Of a DNA stretch of 64,000 nt, positions 44,964 through 56,655 are shown one piece after another; position 1 is the stretch's first letter, and the number at the start of each line of letters is the position of its first letter. Source of the DNA: Agrypnia vestita (taxonomy: Eukaryota; Arthropoda; Insecta; Trichoptera; Phryganeidae). Under the pieces are notes generated by a model that saw only the letters and a program-made list of their open reading frames with translations, was not told where the DNA came from and made no database searches. The stretch covers positions 61,671 to 125,670 of the forward strand of contig JADDOH010000471.1 in the NCBI GenBank assembly GCA_016648135.1. The letters are read 5' to 3'. The position numbers and the translations under genes are program-made.

Positions 44964-45343
44964 TCAATGTGGACTTCTTTGAATCGGGAATTTTTTGTCT
45001 TTAACCGTCAAGAGTAAATATTGCTTCTGCTCTTCATTGGCGGTGTGAAAATGATTGTACTCTTCCACGAGCGCCAATTTTCTCTCTGTAATGTCATTAA
45101 CAACTTTCATATAATATATTAAAGCTCATCATTATCTTTCCAGGTCTTTATATTGAAACATATTTCATAAAAAATCACATGAAACGGCGACAGTATTAAA
45201 AAAATTGAATTGAAACAAAATCTTCAAAGTTTTTAACCAGAATGAATTGTCAAGGGTTGCTTACTTCGGAGAATCGTCCAAATCTTATCTTTCGGGAGCA
45301 CTGACCATCCTCTCTTTAGTTCAAGGAGTTCTTCAATCAAGCT
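44964..45343 (-). CDS. 3' part of an unrecognised gene or TE-derived ORF, two exons
   Basis: Two candidate coding exons join in phase on the minus strand: 45343-45265 (26 codons plus 1 nt, before donor GTAAGC) and 45103-44964 (2 nt plus 46 codons including TGA, after acceptor ATGAAAG). The joined peptide reads SLIEELLELKRGWSVLPKDK, IWTILR, then IVNDITERKLALVEEYNHFH, TANEEQKQYLLL and a basic end. The base composition is richer in G and C than its flanks. The 161-bp intron is typical of insects. The second exon faintly recalls the C-terminus of repeat-associated ORFs seen in arthropod genomes, but I cannot name a family. Upstream exons are not identified. It could be a real small gene, a domesticated element or a relic. 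Confidence 0.4.
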
Positions 45344-47319
45344 CTTCAAAAAATAATAACTTTTATTTTTTGAAGCACCTATACACGCATACACAAATTT
45401 ACGCATACTTAAACGTAAAATTATTCTTAAACTGACGGAACTCATTTGTCACCCAAAGTCAAAGATTGAAAAATAATTTTTGATTTATTTAAAATACAGG
45501 GATTGTTTAAACAGTGTGTTTATGAAGCAATAGATAATGGTAAGAAAGGTACATAAATTGTATAAGTGTCGATGTTTATGAAGTTCGTGGAATGACTAAG
45601 TTAATCAGACGTAACAAGGTAGTCCTGATAGAAGCCTCAAAAATCGAGGAGTATGCATTATAAATATTGGTCTTTTACACCCCTAAATAAGAATGATCTT
45701 GAACTATGGGGGATGAAATAAATAGGGAGCTGCGATGTGCAGTCAGTTTTTAAAACAAATTGTACTTAGCTAGAATTTCTAGTATCTCGTAGAAATTATT
45801 CCCACCACAATTATTATAATGTTATTTACATTTTAAAATTCTGTCGGATAAATTAATATATAACTTGGCATTTTTTCAAAATATACGATAACGTGCAATT
45901 CACGTGTGTCAGCATAGAGTAATGTGGCGCTTCATCCTCTCTACCTACCCAGGAGAAACAGTGTGAATCTATGTAGGTAAGTTAGTTAATCCCGTCTATC
46001 TATCAGATAAACCTTGCATCATGCCGAAGCTGGTGTATTTTTTTGGCTCAACCAATGATTCATGATCGAGGAACAGATCACGATGTGAGGTAATTTTCCT
46101 GGCCAATCCAAGAGCTCATCATGTTGGGATCCCATTCACAAATGACGGTGAGGTTCTCCGCATCGCGAACCGTGGCAAAGTTTTCACCGGCGAGCGTGCA
46201 AATGTGTCAGTATTGGGTATTTAGGCGGGTCGCCTCAATGAATCGCTTCCTGCCCTAATTCCGCATGTCCGCTGTGTTTTGATCGAGTTAAGCACTTCGC
46301 ATCAGTACACATATTTAAATTACAATGTTGACTGGGGGACAAACGGACCTCTGAGAGCAGGGATGCTGAAGGTATATAATATAGGATTACGTTCAAAAGT
46401 GTACACCATCAGTCGAAAGTAACGAATCATGAACTCTAAAATTAAACACACACTATGAGAGCGCGCTCAGTAGGCACGACACTGCCTTCACACACAAATA
46501 TATAATTTTATATAAGTATGTAGTATAATATAATATACACAATAAATCTTGAATTTCCTCAAGCTTGAGTATTTTTGTAATATATGTAGGTACTATGAAT
46601 AATGAAGAATCATTTTTTATCCGTGACTTCTTGTGACTCTTTTATTTATTTGATAATTTTGATTATTCGGCATAAGCATGCCAAAAAGGAAGATGTTTTG
46701 TTTTCATGCTACGTAAAAATTAACTCATGATTTTGTTAAGGTACCTACAGAAATTTATTTCAATTAGTAAATTACATCCTTTAGAATTTAAGAAAGAAGA
46801 CTATGAAATGCATAAATCTGACAAATTATTAAAAAAACTTTTTAACTGTAAAATTAAATTACATATAGATCTCTCCCCTGTCTTCATTGTATCCTACCCT
46901 ATGTTGAATAACATTCCCCTGGTTGATGATGTCTCCTCTGCAAATGAAGTTTTTACTGGTCGCTTTTCATCACCATATCAAAATGATAAAACAAACTTGA
47001 TATGTCGATTTTGTTGCTTTGCCACAAAGCTCATTAGCTACGCTCCTCTTATTGTAGAACCACCAATTTACTTCAGTAATTGAGCCGCTTGGCCTGTGGA
47101 AGCGAAAAATAATAAATAATATGATAAATATATAAAAAAATATATATATAATAAATAATAATACGACGTTTATATTGAAATATTTTTACTAGTTTTTTTT
47201 TTCTTTATTCTTAAAATAGGTAATATAATAGCATTTATATTTCCTAATATATAAATTGTAAAATATCATTTATAAATATGTAAAATATCAAATATATTTC
47301 TAATCAAAAGTACGTATCA
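45344..47319. other. Spacer with a GC-richer unclassified block at 46020-46330
   Basis: 45895-45965 is a short LINE tail ('cttcatcctctctacctacc') like those at 11945 and 16790. The block at 46020-46330 is GC-richer on both strands without an open frame; it may be an old LINE or host exon remnant. A 118-codon open stretch at 46727-47083 (plus) has no recognised family. Confidence 0.35.
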
Positions 47320-48446
47320 TAACTTTCTTAGTTTTTCTTTTCTTAAAAATTTTCATTTTTTTTCGTCTCTAATATCCTCTGGCAGACTTACATGCAACTT
47401 CATCCCACTGTACATCACAGAAGTTTGCGATCTTTTTTTCTTTGTGAATGACAATCTTATTTCATCTTTTTTTCTTGTACAATAGTCGTGTTCATGTTGG
47501 TTTTCTCTTATTTTTCTTACTAATCCAAATGTATTGTTGTGTCCATTAACAATTTTGTACATAAATAGTAATAGAAAAGTACATTAAATTTAATTATTTG
47601 TCTAAATGTCATTATTTGTAGACTTTCTAACATCAATTTGATTCTTGTGTATCGATTTCTTTTTAATATAATTCTTAATGCTTTGTTTTGGAGTATTGCT
47701 AATTTTTTCAATTCTTCTTCATTAGCCAGAAATAATACACTGCTGCAGTAGTTGATGTGGGGGACTATTATTGCGTTATACATATTTTTGCACGAATCTG
47801 TTTTAATATATCTTCTGATTCTTCCCAAGAGTGAAATTCGTTTTGCTATTTTTTTGTTACATAACTAGTGTTCAATGAAAAGTTAAATTTATTATCTATA
47901 ATTATTCCTAAGTATTTTACATCAGTTGTTTCTTTGATTGCTTCCCCATCGATAATTATTGTTGGTGCATCTGGTATTCTCTTATTTCCTATGTTCATTA
48001 CTTTTGTTTTGTTGATTTATTTATTTGAATTTATTTATTTTCAGCCATATTGATATTTGATTAAGGTCATGATTTAGTTTGTTAATGATTTCTATGTAAT
48101 TGTCTCCTGATATGTATACTAGCGCATCATCTGCGAATAGTCGAAATTTACAATATTAAGGTATTTTCACTATATCATTAATGTAAATTATGAATAAAAT
48201 TGGTCCTAGAACTGAGCCTTGTGGAACACCTAAAGTTATAAGGATTGGGTCAGATACTATATCATCAACTTTTGTAGTTTGATATCTATTATTTAAGTAG
48301 TCTGTAAACCATTTCAAAGCATTTTCTTTTATTCCAATTCTAGACAATTTTTGCAATATAATTTCTCGATCTATAGTTTCAAACGCTCTTTTGAAGTCCA
48401 GGAATACAGCAATGACAAATCTATTTTTATCCGTATCCTCTTTCCT
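47320..48446 (-). pseudogene. 5'-truncated CR1/Jockey-type reverse transcriptase relic
   Basis: Minus strand, in order: 'FVIAVFLDFKRAFETIDREI' (RT motif with palm Asp), 'TLGVPQGSVLGPILFIIYIN', 'LFADDALVYISGD' (active-site FADD), then after a frameshift 'KTKVMNIGNKRIPDAPT', 'YLGIIIDNKFNFS', 'ISLLGRIRRYI'-type thumb, and 'YNAIIVPHINYCSSVLF'. The GVPQGSVLGP form is typical of the CR1/Jockey group. An in-frame stop follows NDIVKIP at 48156, and at least two frameshifts follow. Endonuclease and 5' part are absent, consistent with 5' truncation during retrotransposition. Confidence 0.85.
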
Positions 48447-50683
48447 TTAAGGAACCTTTGTACAAAAATAACGTAAATAATAATGCGATATTGACAAATA
48501 ACAATTTGATTGTTTTTTAGTATTAAGAATAGTATCCCTGAAGCAATCATTCTCTCATATTCTTTATGTATTCTACGAGTAAATCAATCCGAGACGTATC
48601 CTCAAAGTTTCCGGACAGGATGAAAACTTGGAGAAGTTGGAGGAGACTGGAAAGGTCAGAGAGGATGTGGCCGACCTCCAACACAAATGATCATGAAACA
48701 TATCAATGACGGGCTTGCTTATTATTATTATTATTACTAATTATTGTTATTACCACTTTCAGAACTGTAGGCTGCAGTGAAAGGTAGAAGAATAAATTAC
48801 AACCCACGGATCATGATCCTTAGTAAGTAGGAATCGTCTGGATAAGAAGAATATAGATGTCTTCCTTAATGCCTTATCCAAAATTAGTAGCTCGGGACTT
48901 TCATCTTTAAGGTTTGAGAACACACGAAGATCAAAAGAAAGTCGTCACCCTTATTCCAAGAATTAATGTGTGCTATGTGATATGTGGTCACTGATCGAGC
49001 TAATTGAATAAGTGTCCAGATAGTATAAAACGTTTCAAATGTTTTGCATGCCAGTGTGATAAAATAAAAAATTGGATGTTTTCGTAGTTAATTAAAATTA
49101 CCATGTGGTTTTTAGAAACAAACTAATATTTTTCGGTTGGCATAAAATTCTACTAGATGTCTCTGCTCCTTTTTATAATATTTATTTACAAAAATTACAA
49201 TTATAATAGAATGAAAAACACATTTTTGTACATTAATATTTTTATTAAAATTATATTACAGAAGATCGTAAACAGATTTGTGACACATGTTTAAAAAACT
49301 TTATTATAAATTAATTAATTAATTATTAATATTTTTATACGTAGGTACCTACGAAGTCAGTGGTTCAAAGAATATTTTTAGTATTATCTACAAATCTTAT
49401 GAATATAAGCAAACATAATTAATGCACTAAGTACGAATGTTGTTTTTTAAATATTATTATAATTTGTATTAAATAAATATTCCTTAAATTATTTTATATA
49501 AATTTAGACTACCAGAAAATCAAAAAAAAAGTACTGTAAATTTGAACTATAAAATTTAAAAAATCAAAAAAATATTTATTCATTTATCTAGAAGCAATAT
49601 TTCATGTAATATTTTTAATATAATTAATATCAAAATAATTTTAGCATTGCAGATGTAAACAATTTGAATTAAGGCTGAATGAAACCGCCCGGATTAAAAA
49701 CGAAAAGACTTAAATCTATATTCGTTCGATTTATCGAGTCCGAATTTCAATGATGTTGTAAGCCAAGCTTTGGTGATTTAAATCTTTTGATAAAAATAGA
49801 ATATTATTAATAAAAATCTTATATCTAATATTTATATTGAAAGTAGAAAACTTTATAATGTTGCGGATGTGTAACTGTTATATTTAATTCAAGTTACAAT
49901 GCAAATATAATTGTTTATTCTTAACAGCGCACAAGTAATGTTATATAATAATAATGTATAAAATTTAGTACCTTGGGGAGTATCTTACGAAATAATGAAA
50001 AACAATAACATCCATTTTCGTTAAATATACCACGATTTTATATGCAGATTAAAAGAAGCTATAATTTATGCATTCAAATTTTAGAACGTTTTATGGAATA
50101 GAACAGGTTTTATGATATCAGTTTATGGACACCGCGTAAGAGTGGTTTCCGTATCAGGTGTTTTTATCCACGTTTTTGAACATTACAAATGGATCGAATG
50201 TTTTAAATCACCTGCAGAGACGATATTATATTTTTATAATGTAAGAAATAATATACAATAATATTAATAAAATTAAAATATAATATTAAATCAATTATTT
50301 ATTTTCACAATATTGGGAGCTTTATAAAATTTATCTTAAAAGTTTTAATATTTTTCTCATTTGGAGAAATTCTTGGCATTAAAATAAAATTGTTTTTATG
50401 AAATATTTTACTGTTTAACTGTTTGAATTTGATCAAGTTTTATTAGACCCTATCAGAATTTTTTTATATCTTATAATTTTACTGTTAAAAATTTCAAACA
50501 TTTTGTATTTGAGCCTGTAGTTTTACAAATATTACTAATTTTAGTGTATTCTTATCCATATTACAAATATTAACTTAACATTATTCTTGATCCATTGATG
50601 AAAAAATCAAATCGGTTATTTTTGATCCATAAATGAAAAATACAATTCGGTTTTGATAAAAATATTCACGGCCGTTCAGAATC
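48447..50683. other. AT-rich spacer without recognised genes
   Basis: 48600-48720 is GC-richer ('tggaaaggtcagagaggatg') and may be a LINE or SINE scrap; an (ATT)n run lies at 48721-48740. From about 49000 to 50680 the sequence is extremely AT-rich and empty. Confidence 0.4.
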
Positions 50684-50835
50684 TTCTGGTGTGAGTTTTC
50701 TGGGATATTCCACCGTGTTTCTACGACCTTTCTGGCCAAAGTTTTGGATCTCATCGCAGGGTTTAATATTAATGAATCGTTTTGGATCCCAAATGTCCAA
50801 ACACAGCAGAATATTCCAGAAAACTCACACCAGAA
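50684..50835. mobile_element. Foldback element, ~37-bp inverted arms
   Basis: TTCTGGTGTGAGTTTTCTGG at 50684 and its complement ending at 50835. The arms continue through 'gatattccaccgtgttt' with mismatches. Its arm resembles that of the hairpin element at 31606-31680 ('cttctggtttgtgttttctg'), suggesting one family. Confidence 0.7.
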
Positions 50836-52251
50836 CTTTAAAAAAAATCCCGTTGTGTAAAACTAAAAACCGAGGTAATATTTTAAATGTCAAATATAAT
50901 AGATTTATCCTTCTTGTATATATGAATGATAACTTGTTTAAAACTACTGCTATTATTTATTTGTTATAAAAAATCACTCGAGACAATGAATCTAACCAGA
51001 TATAAATATATTAAACTCTGGTGTAAACCATTATGTTCTGTCTTAATTAATGTTAGTTACTTTAATTGTTTACTATATAGGGTATAATTTTGACAAGTTT
51101 ACCATTTCGCTAAATTAGATGCAAACTTGTTCATCTTTAAATATACTTTCGGACCATACAAGTTGTATCCAAACGAAATTTATTTTTCTCTCAAGAATTT
51201 TTGAATAATGTTTACATAACACTGACGTCACGTTCAGACATGACAAACAGAAAATACAGAATTTTTATAGTAAAAATACATGAGTAAGTAATATTATGTA
51301 AGACTGTCTGTATAAAGAATTTCATTTTTAACCACAGTTTTGGCAATTTATGGTAAACATTGCAAACTTAAAGGTTTTCCTTTGAAAATGTTGCTATTTT
51401 GAAAAAATTATATCAACTTTCTAAAAAAAGTATTTCTCTCGCAAATCAAAGAAAGCATCTTGTTTATAACTTGAACAAGATGAAATAAAATGCAACGGAA
51501 TAAGGAATTAAAAATAAAACATTCAAAAGACATATCATAAATGAAATTTGTATATTTTGTGAGTTATTTCAACGTTTATAATGGACTAACATAAGTACAT
51601 TTTGAAACCAGACAATGGATTTATGTTGCTTTTGAAATTTAAGCATTTGGATTAAAGTCGATTTTGAAGATCAAGGAAATAAATATATATAGTTGAAGTG
51701 AAATAAAGTTTGTCAGTAATTTAGAAGTGTGAAATATTATTATATGTTTTTGAATTTTTTATTAAATAATGAAGATATAAATTGTTTGATAAAAACTCGC
51801 TAGAATAAAATAGTTAGTCTAATGAATTTTGATGTAGATATGTTCTGAAACTTCGACTAATTTTTAGCAAGCAATAACTTCATATTGATACTTGTTATGA
51901 TAGTTAATTAATATGTTAAATTTAGGAATGAGCTTAGAGAATGTATTGACGTTCAAATCTAAAAAAAATAACAATAATTGTGGTTGGGCAGGTTTTGATG
52001 CTCAACGACTCACTTGCCTTATATAGTCATTATGTTAATATAGTGGTTAAAAAAGGGTTCAAATCGACATATTTATTATAGAATGTAGAATAAAGGCTTT
52101 CAATTAACCATTAAATATTGTGGAGCTAGCCTATAATAACCTACATAAGGCACACGAAATTTCTGTTACCCTTGCGTGTGCACACGGACATAGCACTTAT
52201 GCACATTGAACCACCACAAGTTTCATGTTTTTCGTTAAATTTGAGAGTGAA
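50836..52251. other. AT-rich spacer without recognised genes
   Basis: No exon, RNA gene or repeat identified. Confidence 0.4.
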
Positions 52252-52384
52252 TTAATTTCTTCTTCCCAATAATATTGTGGCGATAAAGGAAGACAGGAAG
52301 AGAGTCCAGAAACTTAGACGGCTGAAGTTAGTGATGGCATCGTTGTAGAATCCTCCATAGACTTGAAGACCAGCAGTTTCAATA
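52252..52384 (-). CDS. Terminal coding exon of an unidentified gene, hydrophobic C-terminus
   Basis: On the minus strand a strong polypyrimidine tract and acceptor (TTTTCTTTGTTTTTAG) is followed by 1 nt plus 44 codons ending TAA. The encoded end reads IETAGLQVYGGFYNDAITNF, then SRLSFWTLFLSSFIATILLG and RRN. A short hydrophilic part with a small-residue stretch followed by a hydrophobic tail fits a GPI-anchor signal or a tail-anchored or single-pass protein. Codon use is richer in C and G than the flanks, as in the NimA-like exons. I do not recognise the protein, and no upstream exon was found between here and the right edge; it may lie far off. A transposon-derived false exon cannot be excluded. 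Confidence 0.45.
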
Positions 52385-52664
52385 CTAAAAACAAAGAAAA
52401 CAAGAATATTAGAAACACTGTATTCAATAATAATAATATTCACGTATTTATTATTACTGGCAGAAAGCAATCGGCTATGCAAACGAAAATCAATCAAGAT
52501 TGATAATCCATTCATAAGGTGAAACGCATCTCATAAAAATTAAAAACGTAGGACTTAAAAGCAAATGTTTTTATTTCCATATGAATAAAAACGTACTTTA
52601 GTAGACGGTTTTAGATTTAGAATCGTATTGCAATGTAACGTGAATTTGATGTAAAATAAGAAGT

Positions 52665-53160
52665 AAATTTGCAAAATTTGAAAAAGCAGCAGGTAATTTT
52701 AATGTTTAATGTAAGAGAAAAGGAAAATTTAAGATGTCTCGATAACAAAAATCTCTCTGAATACGTAAACCATCTTTTGGAAACAGGCCACATATTTAAA
52801 AATGAAAACGAATTAGAGTATTTCCATGTTAATAATAGAGGCCTTAGATTGGATAACTTAGAAATATTAGAAATCAAGTAATGCCTGAACACTAAAGCCA
52901 ATATAATTAATAAACAGTTTAATTTTGTGAATAGCCTATTATTTGATATATTACCCATTTTAATGTCTGCTTTTCAAATACCCCCACCACAACTGTAGCC
53001 ACGCCACCCATTATTTTATTTCATGTGTTTACTTAAATAAGTAATGGGTAGTTATATGCGTCCGTTCTGACGAAGATACAGTGTTGTCGAAATTGGTAGA
53101 CGTAAAGTTACACCAAGTTGTTAACACAAAGTTTTTAATTAATTAAAATTAATAACTTTA
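52665..53160 (+). mobile_element. Penelope-like element 3' end: endonuclease tail plus ribozyme-like motif
   Basis: An open frame from 52669 encodes NLSEYVNHLLETGHIFKN, then FHVNNRGLRLDNLEILEIK before a TAA at 52879-52881. The (F/Y)xxHLLExxHxF ... NxGxxLxxLExLEI pattern is that of the C-terminal Penelope GIY-YIG endonuclease, also seen at 20205-20765 and 30405-30930. About 190 bp downstream is a hammerhead-like segment. The reverse transcriptase part is absent. Confidence 0.65.
53058..53106 (+). ncRNA. Degenerate hammerhead-ribozyme-like motif
   Basis: CTGACGA, an extra A, stem II GATAC/GTTGTC (imperfect) and GAAA are in order. GCGTC/GACGT could form stem I, but four extra bases (CGTT) separate it from the core. 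Confidence 0.4.
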
Positions 53161-53499
53161 GTTACATTGAAGTAATTGGAAACGATGGATAACTATTACA
53201 CAAGAGGAAAAACAATAATGACAAATGGGGACTCATCTTAGGGAGATTATAAATATTTCGATAAAAAATATCACGGTAATCTGGCTGGATAAGGCAGGCA
53301 TCAGTAGTATAGGTTTACAAAAATGGACGTTTATACGTGTGAGTCTACATATGTATGTTTGTCAGTCCTCTATATATACTTTTACATTATGTGACTGATG
53401 TAAACTAAATTTTTTAAGATTCTCTATAGGATCCTATGACAAACAAAAATATCCCCTTGGATATCCCATCCTCATTTATTCACCAATTCCTCTGATTAC

Positions 53500-53590
53500 T
53501 CTTCAACTCAAATACTTTCCCGACATGGCTCCGTGTGATTTTTGGCTTTTCCCCAAGTTAAAAATGCAGCTGTAAGGGATCCGATTGAAA
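53500..53590 (+). pseudogene. mariner transposase scrap
   Basis: The frame reads YFPDMAPCDFWLFPKLKMQL then a stop. This matches the mariner signature YSPDLAPCDFWLFPKLK, which contains the third catalytic Asp. Only about 30 codons are recognisable; no terminal repeats are seen. Confidence 0.7.
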
Positions 53591-53961
53591 TCAGAGAAGA
53601 AAAAACACTTTTTATTTATTTATTTTGTTTTGGGGAAAATTAACAGCAAAACAACAATCTTAAAAATATGAAATAATGGTTTTTACAATTATGCCAATTA
53701 CAAATTTTCCACTGAATATAATAATTTACTTGCAATGCAATGCAAAGGGTGAACTGGGTGTACCAAGGATACTGCTTTGAAGGAGATTTGAGTATGTATA
53801 GTGTGTATAAAAAATGTGTTTCTGTCCGTATTTTTTCCTGAGGAAAATATAAGCATCCAGCATCACCTCCCCCGTTCGTCTCGCCCTACTTCTGCCTGGG
53901 CCAATTTTATATTAAAACATAAATTCAATTATTTTAAATTACAACCAAATATGAATTCTTG

Positions 53962-53990
53962 ACAACAGCCTATTATATATAGGCTGTTGT
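53962..53990. repeat. 11-bp perfect hairpin
   Basis: ACAACAGCCTA and its complement separated by 7 nt of TA-rich loop. No gene association. Confidence 0.6.
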
Positions 53991-54335
53991 CATAATTAGA
54001 CAAAGAAAAAATTATCGTATTTTTTAGTTTCTCAGCGTACATTTTGATGTGAATGTATTTTTTGATTTGTGATTCTCACAACTTATACACTATTCATTAA
54101 AAAAAATATTCGCAATCTTCTTGACAGCTAATTTGCGCGAATTTGTAAGTCTCGTTAAATGTTAAGCAGTTGTCTTGCACCAAGGGATTCATTAAAAAAA
54201 AAGCAATAATTGTTTAATGTGCTGAAGCTTTTTGTCGTGTTCGCGTATTATCATGCGCCTGAGAAGGAAACAAGGAAAAGTAGTTTGCCGAATATGGGTG
54301 ATGGTTGATTCCCTCGAACTGCGAGACGTCGAGAA

Positions 54336-55514
54336 TCGTGTATTGTATTGTTTTGTATTTTGTATTTTGTAATTTTTTTTTTGTATTTTGTATTTTGTAT
54401 TTTGTATTTTGTATTTTGTATTTTGTATTTTGTATTTTGTATTTTGTATTTTGTATTTTGTATTTTGTATTTTGTATTTTGTATTTTGTATTTTGTATTT
54501 TTTATATTTTGTATTTTGTATTTTGTATTTTGTATTTTGTATTTTGTATTTTGTATTTTGTATTTTGTATTTTGTATTTTGTATTTTGTATTTTGTATTT
54601 TGTATTTTGTATTTTGTATTTTGTATTTTGTATTTTGTATTTTGTATTTTGTATTTTGTATTTTGTATTTTGTATTTTGTATTTTGTATTTTGTATTTTG
54701 TATTTTGTATTTTGTATTTTGTATTTTGTATTGTATTTTGTATTTGTATTTTGTATTTTGTATTTTGTATTTTGTATTTTGTATTTTGTATTTTGTATTT
54801 TGTATTTTGTATTTTGTATTTTGTATTTTGTATTTTATTTTGTATTTTGTATTTTGTATTTTGTATTTTGTATTTTGTATTTTGTATTTTGTATTTTGTA
54901 TTTTGTATTTTGTATTTTGTATTTGTATTTTGTATTTGTGTATTTTGTATTTTGTATTGTATTTTGTATTTTGTATTTTGTATTTTGTATTTTGTATTTT
55001 GTATTTTGTATTTTGTATTTTGTATTTTGTATTTTGTATTTTGTATTTTGTATTTTGTATTTTGTATTTTGTATTTTGTATTTTGTATTTTGTATTTTGT
55101 ATTTTTTATTTTGTATTTTGTATTTTGTATTTTGTATTTTGTATTTTGTATTTTGTATTTTGTATTTTGTATTTTGTATTTTGTATTTTGTATTTTGTAT
55201 TTTGTATTTTGTATTTTGTATTTTGTATTTTTTATTTTGTATTTTGTATTTTGTATTTTGTATTTTGTATTTTGTATTTTGTATTTTGTATTTTGTATTT
55301 TGTATTTTGTATTTTGTATTTTGTATTTTGTATTTTGTATTTTGTATTTCGTATTTCGTATTTTGTATTTTGTATTTTGTATTTTGTATTTCGTATTTCG
55401 TATTTTGTATTTTGTATTTTGTATTTTGTATTTTGTATTTTGTATTTTGTATTTTGTATTTTGTATTTTGTATTTTGTATTTTGTATTTTGTATTTTGTA
55501 TTTTGTATTTTGTA
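54336..55514. repeat. Heptanucleotide satellite (GTATTTT)n
   Basis: About 1.18 kb of GTATTTT units, roughly 165 copies, with rare variants: GTATTTC pairs at 55347 and 55389 (42 bp apart), TTATTTT after GTATTTT at 55101 and 55227 (126 bp apart), and a few 4-6 bp deletions. Because 7 is not a multiple of 3 and the unit has no stop in any phase, all frames on both strands stay open (CILYFVF or KYKIQNT repeats). These long frames are not genes. Confidence 0.97.
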
Positions 55515-56655
55515 ATTGATTTGACTTACCTTGCGTGATGCGCCTTTTCTCAGAAAATACATATAAAAATATTCTAATATTTGTTATTTCATGATCTACA
55601 TCTCTTCCTCTAAACACGAGCTTTTTCTCAAATAGTATAAAACATCTAGGTAGGTGGTACTATTAAAGTAATATTATAACCTTTGAGAACAGTGTTGTAA
55701 AAATAGGTGATAAACAAATAAACAAATAAAAAAACATTAAAAAGGTGATAATTGTGTTCTTAAATTGAACGTAAGCCCATTCAGCAAAGCGCATGTGGAA
55801 CAACAACCAGTGTTGCAAAATTTTCGGTCGGCTCATTAAATAAAAATACACCTTTTTTGTGATAAATAACGTTCTCACGAAAGATGGAGCAGATAACGTT
55901 GCAGTTGCCATAATAATACGTTATTTATTGAAACGATTAAGTCAGATTACACGTAATATTTACTATCGAGAGCAAATAGTAAACAGCTTACAATACAACG
56001 AATCGAAAGGCGAATCACGACCACAAAACTTCCTCGATTCGCGCCACAATACATTCTACATACCAAAAGTCTTAGATACACATTCCTTTCGTACAGTTTA
56101 AACTGGTAACAACGTCAAAACGATACACCAATTCAACGTGCATAATTTTATGCCTTTTGATGTAAATTAACATTTTTGATGTCGCCTGATTACTGTTCGA
56201 AGTGTAAACATATGATAAAATCGGGCCGGCGTGCTCCAGTTTCCACAACCGCGTTACATGACCAGCCGTATGAGGTCAATAAAAACGAAAGTACTTACCT
56301 GTGTGGCACCTCACTAAAACATATTTCCTATTCATAATATTTTTGTTGCATTTTTATTTTAAAATCGATCTTTTTACTAAACGGTGTACCTACAGTACCC
56401 GCGAGGTAAATGTCTAAAGAATCTGAGGAATTCAGATGTTCTTATTTTTTCTTATTGTTACTTTTTATTTATTTTATTCATAATGAAATCTAGATCTTTT
56501 CACTTCTGGATAAGGACTTTGCTGGGATCTCTTTAACAAATATGTGATGTGATGAATCGGGGGAAATCTATTACCTTGGTTCTCTGCCTAATTTGTGCGT
56601 TAGATATTCGATTTCACGAAGATGTTCTATTTACTAAACTATATACTATATTTAA
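55515..56655. other. Spacer without recognised genes
   Basis: An 80-codon frame at 55859-56101 (plus) and an 82-codon frame at 55663-55911 (minus) have no recognised family. A good donor-like CAG/GTAAGT lies on the minus strand near 56302, but I find no exon to go with it. Confidence 0.35.

Noticed and set aside
45233..45445. A 70-codon single-exon gene on minus
   Set aside because: The start codon region is AT-rich and precedes a good acceptor (TTTTTTGAAG). Only the part 45343-45265 has coding-like composition and it joins in phase to 45103-44964.
46727..47083. 118-codon plus-strand open frame
   Set aside because: AT-rich composition like its flanks, no recognised domain, no splice sites of note. 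It adjoins the 3' side of a LINE relic on the other strand.
54255..55545. Possible minus-strand intron enclosing the heptamer array (donor after CGCAAG, acceptor CTCAG before GCGCATG)
   Set aside because: Joining the candidate exons gives at most about 25 codons before a stop. The splice-like sites may be coincidental; kept out of the annotation.
54192..55617. Long open frames of 260-456 codons on both strands rich in KYKIQNT or CILYFVF repeats
   Set aside because: They are produced by the stop-free GTATTTT satellite, whose 7-bp unit keeps every frame open. The flanking start codons and a GTAAGT-like donor near 55530 (minus) do not create a sensible spliced protein.
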